Assembly (NCBI GenBank): GCA_003224665.1
Contig: QHZM01000073.1
Span: forward strand, 1-10,283
DNA length: 10,283 nt
Reading direction: 5' to 3'
Source of the DNA: Acidobacteriota bacterium
GTDB taxonomy: Bacteria > Acidobacteriota > Terriglobia > UBA7540
This document shows positions 5,235 to 10,283 of this stretch, piece after piece (within the stretch, counting starts at the first letter, position 1; every line of letters starts with the position of its first letter). The notes below the pieces were generated by a model. It worked only from the letters and a program-made list of their open reading frames with translations, ran no database searches and was not told where the DNA came from. A program made the position numbers and the translations under genes.

Positions 5235-6956
5235 TCAGGGACGCAAGAGTATGTAGGCCAGCCAGACCACCGTGCCGAGCAGCACCCAGGCCGCGTAACT
5301 CCGCAAGTTGCCGGACTGAATGCGCCGCAGGATGTTGCCCGCGCCAGCCGCGACGGCGGCGGTCCCGTTGACCATAACGCCGTCAATCGCCACTTCGTCC
5401 ATCTTCCGCCACATAAAGTTTTCGGCTCCCGCCCGGACCGGCCGCACCACAAGCCAATCGTAGAGTTCGTCCACGTAATACTTGTTGACGACGGCCCTGT
5501 AAATTCCGCTGAACTTCACCGCAAGGCGGTCGGGCAACTCGGGCGATGCCATGTAGAACCAGTACGCCGCCAGGATGCCGGCTGCCGCCGCTGCGAGAGA
5601 GATCGCCATCAGAATGCCCTCGCTCGGGCCCGAAGCGAGCGCCTTTTCGGCAGTCGAGTGAAGGAAAGACTCGGAGGAGCTGAACACCGGATTGAGGTAT
5701 CGGTCGAACCATTCGGTGCCGCCGAAAGTCTTGGGCAGGCTCACGTAACCTGCGATCGCCGAAAAGACGGCCAGCACGACCAGAGGCCGGGTCATCTTCG
5801 GCCCGCTCTCGCGCACGTCATCCGCGAGTGCGGGTGCAAGCCGCAAAGGCCCGAAAAAGGTCAAGAAGACCGCGCGGAACATGTAGAAGGCGGTCAGAGC
5901 CGTGGTCAGCGTGCCTAGCCAGTAAAGCCATGGATGCCCGAGCGGGCCCAGATAAGCGCCGGTCAAGATTTGGTCCTTGCTGAAAAAACCCGAGAACGGC
6001 GGGATGCCGCTGATGGCAAGCGTGGCGATGAGGAACGTCCAGAACGTGGTCCTCATCTTATGGCGAAGCCCGCCCATCTTTCTCATGTCGAGTTCGCCGC
6101 TCAGTGCGTGCATGACGCTTCCCGCGCCGAGGAACAAAAGCGATTTGAAAAAGGCGTGAGTCATCAGGTGGAAAATGCCGCCGGCGAATAGGCCCGAGCC
6201 GCAGCCCACGAACATGGTGCCAAGCTGGCTGATCGTCGAATACGCCAGCATCCGCTTCAGATCGTTCTGAGCGAGCGCAATGGTCGCTGCAAAAAACGCC
6301 GTCAGGCAGCCGACAGCGCCGACGGTCTCCAAGGCGAGCGGCGCGTGGGCATAAAGGCCGCTTGACCGCGCCACCATGTAAACTCCCGCTGTCACCATCG
6401 TTGCGGCGTGGATCAATGCGCTTACGGGCGTCGGGCCTTCCATCGCGTCCGGAAGCCAGACGTAAAGTGGAAGCTGGGCGGACTTGCCCACCGCGCCCAA
6501 GAACAGCAGCAGGCAAATCGCGGTCAGAGTCGTTTCGTGGTCGCCGAGCAGGAGCGTGGATACGCGCGCGAAGACCTCCTGAAAATCGAGGGAGTTAAAG
6601 GTCCAGAACGTGAGTGCGACGCCCAACGTGAAGCCCACATCACCGATGCGAGTAACGATGAAGGCCTTTTTGCCCGCGTCCGAAGCGGACTTCTTGCGGA
6701 AATAAAATCCAATCAACAGGTAGGAACACAGCCCGACGCCTTCCCAGCCCACGAACATCAGCAGGTAGTTTCCGGCGGTCACGAGCAGGAGCATCATGAA
6801 GAGGAAAAGGTTGAGATAAGCGAAGAAGCGGTAGTAGCCGCCCTCGTGCTCCATGTACCCGCGCGAGTAGAGGTGGATGAGGAAGGAGACGACCGTGACG
6901 GTGACCGTCATGACCAGGGTCAAACGGTCGTAGTAAAGCTTGAAGTCGGCCTGCAA
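5235..6956 (-). CDS. nuoL: NADH-quinone oxidoreductase subunit L, N-terminus missing
   Basis: NuoL is the distal antiporter-like channel of complex I, with a long lateral helix that clamps the membrane arm. Numbered from the TTG at 6956, key residues sit 71-72 positions before their E. coli counterparts: Glu72 (FVGWEGVGLCSYLLIGFYF), Lys158 (AVGKSAQLPLYVWLPDA) and Lys327 (GFFSKDQIL). The C-terminus has the amphipathic stretch and last helix (AAWVLLGTVVWLAYILL). Homology extends upstream of the TTG as FIYRYFTWIQSGG to about 6992, but that frame has no start codon and meets a stop at 7026-7028. So about 60 residues, normally two membrane helices beginning with a LIPLLPL-type motif, are missing. 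The TTG is therefore an unlikely true start. The gene is probably a 5'-broken copy or affected by a sequence error. Confidence 0.9.
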   Translation of the reverse strand: MQADFKLYYDRLTLVMTVTVTVVSFLIHLYSRGYMEHEGGYYRFFAYLNLFLFMMLLLVTAGNYLLMFVGWEGVGLCSYLLIGFYFRKKSASDAGKKAFIVTRIGDVGFTLGVALTFWTFNSLDFQEVFARVSTLLLGDHETTLTAICLLLFLGAVGKSAQLPLYVWLPDAMEGPTPVSALIHAATMVTAGVYMVARSSGLYAHAPLALETVGAVGCLTAFFAATIALAQNDLKRMLAYSTISQLGTMFVGCGSGLFAGGIFHLMTHAFFKSLLFLGAGSVMHALSGELDMRKMGGLRHKMRTTFWTFLIATLAISGIPPFSGFFSKDQILTGAYLGPLGHPWLYWLGTLTTALTAFYMFRAVFLTFFGPLRLAPALADDVRESGPKMTRPLVVLAVFSAIAGYVSLPKTFGGTEWFDRYLNPVFSSSESFLHSTAEKALASGPSEGILMAISLAAAAAGILAAYWFYMASPELPDRLAVKFSGIYRAVVNKYYVDELYDWLVVRPVRAGAENFMWRKMDEVAIDGVMVNGTAAVAAGAGNILRRIQSGNLRSYAAWVLLGTVVWLAYILLRP

Positions 6957-7028
6957 TCCGCCTGACTGGATCCAGGTGAAGTATCTGTAGATGAACGCGG
7001 CTGGCTCGCTGCACGCGGAAAATTTCTA

Positions 7029-7207
7029 CGCGGTCAGCAAGGCGGCGTGCAGGGAGATCGCTCGCCTTTTTACTCTGGGCTTGCGCGAACAGCCTTCGAG
7101 GCCTGCCCGGTACTCCGTGACTGGCGCCCCCTCACGCGCGGCGCAAACATCCGTCGCGGAGTCGTTTTCGAGGGCCCGGGCGATTGCCCACGCGCGGGCA
7201 TCAGCGA
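7029..7207. other. Unexplained segment where the NuoL N-terminus should be
   Basis: This stretch lies between the nuoK stop and the first stop upstream of nuoL homology. It is the right length for the missing NuoL helices. All three minus frames were read. They give Arg/Ala/Pro-rich, non-hydrophobic peptides, two of them interrupted by stops within the segment, and no NuoL motif. Plus-strand frames are likewise unrecognised. It contains a small GCCC/GGGC hairpin (7186-7199) but no T-run, transposon end or clear repeat. Confidence 0.6.
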
Positions 7208-7510
7208 CTACAGTTTCATCGAATCGAGATCATCAACGCTCAAGGACTCGCGAGTCCGGTAGAGAGCAATAATGATGGCCAGGCCCACCGCGGCTTCAGC
7301 GGCGGCCACGACAATGACGAAAAATACAAAAAGCTGGCCGTCCAGATTGCCAAGGTGACGCGAAAACGCCACAAATGCGAGATTGACGGCGTTGAGCATC
7401 AATTCGATGCTCATGAAAACCGTTATCACGTTGCGACGAATGAGAAAGCCTGCCACACCGAGGCTGAAGAGCACAACGCTGAGCAGGAGATAATGGGATA
7501 CCGGGACCAT
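7208..7510 (-). CDS. nuoK: NADH-quinone oxidoreductase subunit K
   Basis: This complete 100-residue membrane subunit has three helices, as in the family. The two buried glutamates needed for proton transfer sit at the same numbers as in E. coli: Glu36 in FMSIELMLNAVNL and Glu72 in VVAAAEAAVGLAI. The start at 7510 is supported by GAGGA just upstream and by 14 bases of spacing from the nuoJ stop. In the complex it lies next to NuoJ and NuoN and links the quinone-coupled part to the antiporter subunits. The tail after Arg85 is polar, as usual. Nothing in the gene itself is odd, but the DNA just beyond its stop is the unexplained segment that precedes the truncated nuoL. Confidence 0.97.
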   Translation of the reverse strand: MVPVSHYLLLSVVLFSLGVAGFLIRRNVITVFMSIELMLNAVNLAFVAFSRHLGNLDGQLFVFFVIVVAAAEAAVGLAIIIALYRTRESLSVDDLDSMKL

Positions 7511-7524
7511 TTTCCTCGATGACC

Positions 7525-8016
7525 TCAGAGTTCCTTCTTGGCCAGGACGACGGCGCCTAGGATCGCTACCAGGATCAGGACCGACGTCACTTCAAACGGG
7601 AGGACGTAGTTGCGGAAAAGAAGCCCCCCGATCGCCGCCGGCCCCGAATCAAGCGGAGCCGCGCTTGATTCACTTCCTCGGGGCAATTGCTTCACGATCA
7701 CAAAAAAGAACTCCGCGAGGAACACGGCCAGCAGCGGAGCGCCCAGCAATGGGGCCAGGCGGCTGCGGTCGCCGGGTGTCTCCCGCCGGGCGTTGAGGAG
7801 CATGATGACCAGCACGAACAACACCATGATGGCGCCGGCGTAAACGATCACCTGAATGACCGCCAGGAATTCGGCGCCGATGAGCAGGTAGAGCACCGCC
7901 AGCGAACAAAGCACGACAATGAGAGAAAGCGCGCTATAGACCGGGGTGCGCTGAAGGACCACGCTCAGCGCCGCCAGAACGGCCACGCCCGCGACGATGT
8001 AAAAGAGTGCCGCCAT
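7525..8016 (-). CDS. nuoJ: NADH-quinone oxidoreductase subunit J
   Basis: This complete 163-residue integral membrane subunit of complex I has five predicted helices. The diagnostic stretch is VIQVIVYAGAIMVLFVLVIMLLN, cited here in parts: VIVYAGAIMVLF carries the conserved tyrosine in the helix known for its pi-bulge. A less conserved hydrophilic loop (PRGSESSAAPLDSGPAA) precedes the final helix, and the protein ends in a basic LAKKEL. It starts only 3 bases after the nuoH stop, which implies coupled translation, and no nuoI lies between them. Its only ribosome-site candidate is a weak TAGG overlapping the nuoH stop. nuoK follows after 14 bases. Length is typical for NuoJ outside the gamma-proteobacteria. 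Confidence 0.95.
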   Translation of the reverse strand: MAALFYIVAGVAVLAALSVVLQRTPVYSALSLIVVLCSLAVLYLLIGAEFLAVIQVIVYAGAIMVLFVLVIMLLNARRETPGDRSRLAPLLGAPLLAVFLAEFFFVIVKQLPRGSESSAAPLDSGPAAIGGLLFRNYVLPFEVTSVLILVAILGAVVLAKKEL

Positions 8017-8019
8017 AAC

Positions 8020-9081
8020 CTAGGAGCTTTGCCAAGCCAGCAGGAAGCTCGTTACCAGGATGTTGAGCAAACCGACCGGCAGAAGGAATTTCCAGCCGAA
8101 GGCCATCAACTGGTCATAACGAAAGCGCGGCAGCGTGCCGCGCATCCAGATGTAGAAAAAGAGGAAACAAAACACTTTCAGACAAAACCAGAAAACTGAA
8201 AGCAAAGGGTGCAGCCAGCTCGGGCCAAAGACAGGCCCCAGCCAGCCGCCGAAAAACAGCAACGTGGCGAGGCACGAGACGGTGACCATGTTGGCGTATT
8301 CGGCGATGAAGAAGAGCGCGAATTTAAAGCTGCTGTACTCGGTGTGGAAGCCCGCAACAAGTTCCGTTTCGCCTTCCGGAAGATCGAAGGGCACGCGGTT
8401 GGTCTCTGCAATCGCCGACGTGAAGTAAACCAGGAAGCCGACGGGCTGCACCAAGACATTCCAGTGCGGGAGGAAAGTGGAATGGCTTCCCGCGTGCCAG
8501 ACGCCGCTCTGGAGTTCCACGATTCTGCGCAGGCTCAGCGTACCCGAGACCATGACCACCCCCACCAGCGCAAGACCGAGGGATAACTCGTAGCTGATCA
8601 TTTGTGCGGAAGACCGCAGACCGCCAAACAACGGGTACTTGCTGTTGGAAGCCCATCCCGCGAGCACGATCCCGTAGACGCCAAGCGAAGTGACGGCCAG
8701 TACAAAGAGCACGCCGACGTTCAGGTCGGTGATTTGAAATAGCTCATGTCCCCGCCATTGGAAGGACTCGCCGAAGGGAATCACTGAAATGGAAAGGAAG
8801 GCGAGCGTGAAGGCCAGGAAGGGTGCCAGCCAGTAAACGAGGCGGTCGGCCTCGGTGGGGACGATGTCCTCTTTGAAGAGGAACTTGAGACCGTCGGCCA
8901 GCGGCTGGAGCAGCCCGTGAGGGGCTACCAGGTAGGGACCCCAGCGGGACTGAATGTGGGCGACCACTTTTCGTTCGACCCACACAAGATAGGCGATCGC
9001 CGTCAGCAAAATGAAAAGGACAACAGCAACTTTGGCCAGAGTTACGAGAAGGAGGGAGATCGCCTCAGAAGAAGTGGCCAT
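8020..9081 (-). CDS. nuoH: NADH-quinone oxidoreductase subunit H
   Basis: This complete 353-residue subunit forms the quinone chamber and couples quinone reduction to the membrane arm. Family hallmarks are present in order: VERKVVAHIQSRWGP, GLLQPLADGLKFLFKED, ASNSKYPLFGGLRSSAQMIS, then ETNRVPFDLPEGETELVAGF with the acidic loop next to the quinone tunnel, followed by FFIAEYANM and RFRYDQLM near the C-terminus. About eight membrane helices are visible. The start at 9081 overlaps the nuoG end by 17 bases; GAGG lies about 12 bases before it, and MATSSEA followed by a helix fits the family. In most bacteria nuoI, the 2x[4Fe-4S] subunit, follows; here nuoJ follows directly. Confidence 0.97.
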   Translation of the reverse strand: MATSSEAISLLLVTLAKVAVVLFILLTAIAYLVWVERKVVAHIQSRWGPYLVAPHGLLQPLADGLKFLFKEDIVPTEADRLVYWLAPFLAFTLAFLSISVIPFGESFQWRGHELFQITDLNVGVLFVLAVTSLGVYGIVLAGWASNSKYPLFGGLRSSAQMISYELSLGLALVGVVMVSGTLSLRRIVELQSGVWHAGSHSTFLPHWNVLVQPVGFLVYFTSAIAETNRVPFDLPEGETELVAGFHTEYSSFKFALFFIAEYANMVTVSCLATLLFFGGWLGPVFGPSWLHPLLSVFWFCLKVFCFLFFYIWMRGTLPRFRYDQLMAFGWKFLLPVGLLNILVTSFLLAWQSS

Positions 9082-10283
9082 GAGGTTTTCCAGCCTCGTC
9101 GACCGAATTGAGAGCCCAACTATAAAGGCTTACACTCCCGGAGGTGAAGAGGGAGTCGCGCGACGAGAAAACTATGTCCGGACGCTCGAGCGCGGGCGGC
9201 ACTCCCTCGGGCCGCGTGGCTACGGCTCGCCCGACGAGCAAGTTTGGGAGAGCTATTGCGTATCCAGGCACGGAACGAATGATTTCTCGCAAGACGTCGT
9301 CCGGCGAATTGTACGGCCAGGCCTGCCCGATGAGGCGCGCAAGCGCCAGCAGAATTTCCAGGTCGCTCTGTGTTCCCGCTTTGCGCATCGCCTTTTTGAG
9401 CGCCTGCACCTGCCCGCAGGTGTTGGTGACGGTCCCGGCCTTCTCGGCGAAACTCGTGGCGGGTACCACGACGTCAGCGAGGGCGGCGGTTTCGGTGCGG
9501 AAAAGGTCTGCGACGAAAAGAAATTCAAGCTTGGCCCGGATTGAGGGAGCGAGCTCGAACGTCTTGACCGGATTAGACCCGAAGACAAGCAACGCCTTGG
9601 TTTCGCCCGATAGCACTCCGTCGAGGATTTCCCGGATGTTCCGTCCTGGTTTGGGCGGAAGTTTGGTGCCCCACACGCCCTCATATCGAGCGCGCCCGGC
9701 CTGGTCTCCGACGGCTTGGTAACCCGGGAGGCATTGGGGCAGCAGGCCCATGTCCGAGGCACCGCGGGAGTTCGCATAATCGCCAAGAGCGATAAAACGC
9801 GTGCGGCTGGGGAGGGTCAGTCCCCAGCGGACCAGGTCTTCCACCGCCTGCCCTTGGACCTCGTCGCCGAAAATGATGACCGTGTCGCTTTCGTGGAAAA
9901 GCTTTTCGCGCAGGGTGGTGAGCTCTTGAGCCTCTTCGCCCGTGGGGCTCGGTCCAGAAGCCTCACTCCCTGCCAGCGTTTTTACAGCCTCCGCTTCGTT
10001 TTTCACTCTCGCATAGAGAGTCGCCTGGCGGCGTAGCTTGATCTCGGAGCGGTGTACAACATAGAGACGGGCGCCGTGCTGGCGGACAGCTTGCCGGATT
10101 TGGTAAGCGAGCAAGGGGTGCTGGTGGGTGGGATCATTGCCCACGAGCAGGAGGCTCGACGCTTCGAATACGTCCTCCATCGCGGCGTATCGGTCCGTGG
10201 CGCGGGCCGCGGTCAGCGCTCTTACGAGGGAAGGGAAGTCCGCCGTGCGATGGTGGTCAATGTTGTTTGTTCCGAGGACCGTG
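9065..10283 (-). CDS. nuoG: NADH-quinone oxidoreductase subunit G, C-terminal part (start beyond window)
   Basis: About 405 codons of the large peripheral-arm subunit are visible. This is the molybdopterin-oxidoreductase-like domain, which in complex I holds no molybdenum; the N-terminal iron-sulfur part lies outside the window. The frame runs unbroken to the right edge, reading TVLGTNNIDHHRTADFPSLV, so the ATG at 10180 is internal. Matching motifs are SSLLLVGNDPTHQHPLLAYQ, LVFGSNPVKT, and TETAALADVVVPATSFAEK followed by GTVTNTCGQVQ, where the canonical residue of the family is often Glu or Gly instead of Cys. A less conserved insert rich in Ser/Gly/Glu (about 10,000-9,930) looks like a loop. 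The end overlaps nuoH by 17 bases. Context with nuoH-N rules out formate dehydrogenase or nitrate reductase. Confidence 0.94.
   Translation of the reverse strand, partial: TVLGTNNIDHHRTADFPSLVRALTAARATDRYAAMEDVFEASSLLLVGNDPTHQHPLLAYQIRQAVRQHGARLYVVHRSEIKLRRQATLYARVKNEAEAVKTLAGSEASGPSPTGEEAQELTTLREKLFHESDTVIIFGDEVQGQAVEDLVRWGLTLPSRTRFIALGDYANSRGASDMGLLPQCLPGYQAVGDQAGRARYEGVWGTKLPPKPGRNIREILDGVLSGETKALLVFGSNPVKTFELAPSIRAKLEFLFVADLFRTETAALADVVVPATSFAEKAGTVTNTCGQVQALKKAMRKAGTQSDLEILLALARLIGQAWPYNSPDDVLREIIRSVPGYAIALPNLLVGRAVATRPEGVPPALERPDIVFSSRDSLFTSGSVSLYSWALNSVDEAGKPHGHFF

Noticed and set aside
5208..5918. Long plus-strand open frame (236 codons) opposite nuoL.
   Set aside because: It is the antisense of a conserved nuoL region, rich in Arg/His/Gly and without motifs; GC-rich genes often give such shadows. 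The same holds for 6408-6965 and 7687-8199.
7029..7207. A small gene or insertion sequence between nuoK and nuoL.
   Set aside because: No frame has a credible start with a ribosome site, no terminal inverted repeats or target duplication are visible, and the peptides match nothing I know.
2272..7510. Mrp-type sodium/proton antiporter or hydrogenase membrane module instead of complex I.
   Set aside because: NuoG and NuoH with quinone-site motifs, plus NuoJ and NuoK in order, identify respiratory complex I.
1..10283. CRISPR arrays, tRNA/rRNA genes, prophage parts, defence islands or a novel multi-gene system.
   Set aside because: No regularly spaced repeats, cloverleaf structures, integrases or unknown gene clusters were seen; all sizeable genes belong to known energy-metabolism families.

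Overview
The window holds two core energy-metabolism loci that point at each other, with an alcohol dehydrogenase gene between them. DNA is GC-rich with bacterial codon use. The ATP synthase c subunit has a signal-peptide-like leader, and the NuoL and NuoM sequences have a style I associate with Acidobacteriota. That phylum assignment is an impression from recalled family sequences, not a search result.

Left part, plus strand: the 3' end of atpB (F0 subunit a, cut by the window edge), a 150-base spacer with a strong hairpin, then atpE (F0 subunit c) and a textbook rho-independent terminator. No atpF or F1 genes follow, so the F0 a/c genes form a unit of their own here. Next is a complete zinc-dependent, NAD-type alcohol dehydrogenase, likely monocistronic, whose 3' end converges on the second locus.

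Right part, minus strand, read from the right edge: nuoG (3' part only), nuoH, nuoJ, nuoK, nuoL, nuoM, nuoN. These encode the molybdopterin-fold subunit and membrane arm of NADH:quinone oxidoreductase (complex I). The genes are tightly packed: G/H overlap by 17 bases, H/J are 3 bases apart, J/K 14 bases apart, and M/N share ATGA. Complex I would build the ion gradient that the F0F1 ATP synthase consumes, so the window pairs the two ends of oxidative phosphorylation.

Three things are abnormal in the nuo cluster. nuoM has an internal deletion and frameshift that removes the helix carrying a key proton-channel lysine. nuoL lacks its first membrane helices, and the space where they should be (about 7027-7207) encodes nothing hydrophobic in any frame of that strand. 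nuoI is missing from its usual place between nuoH and nuoJ. The rest of the operon looks intact and conserved, so the nuoL and nuoM lesions are either very recent inactivation or sequence/assembly errors. I found no CRISPR array, tRNA, rRNA, insertion sequence or defence system, and no evidence of an undescribed system. The interest lies in the broken complex I genes and the unusual c subunit.
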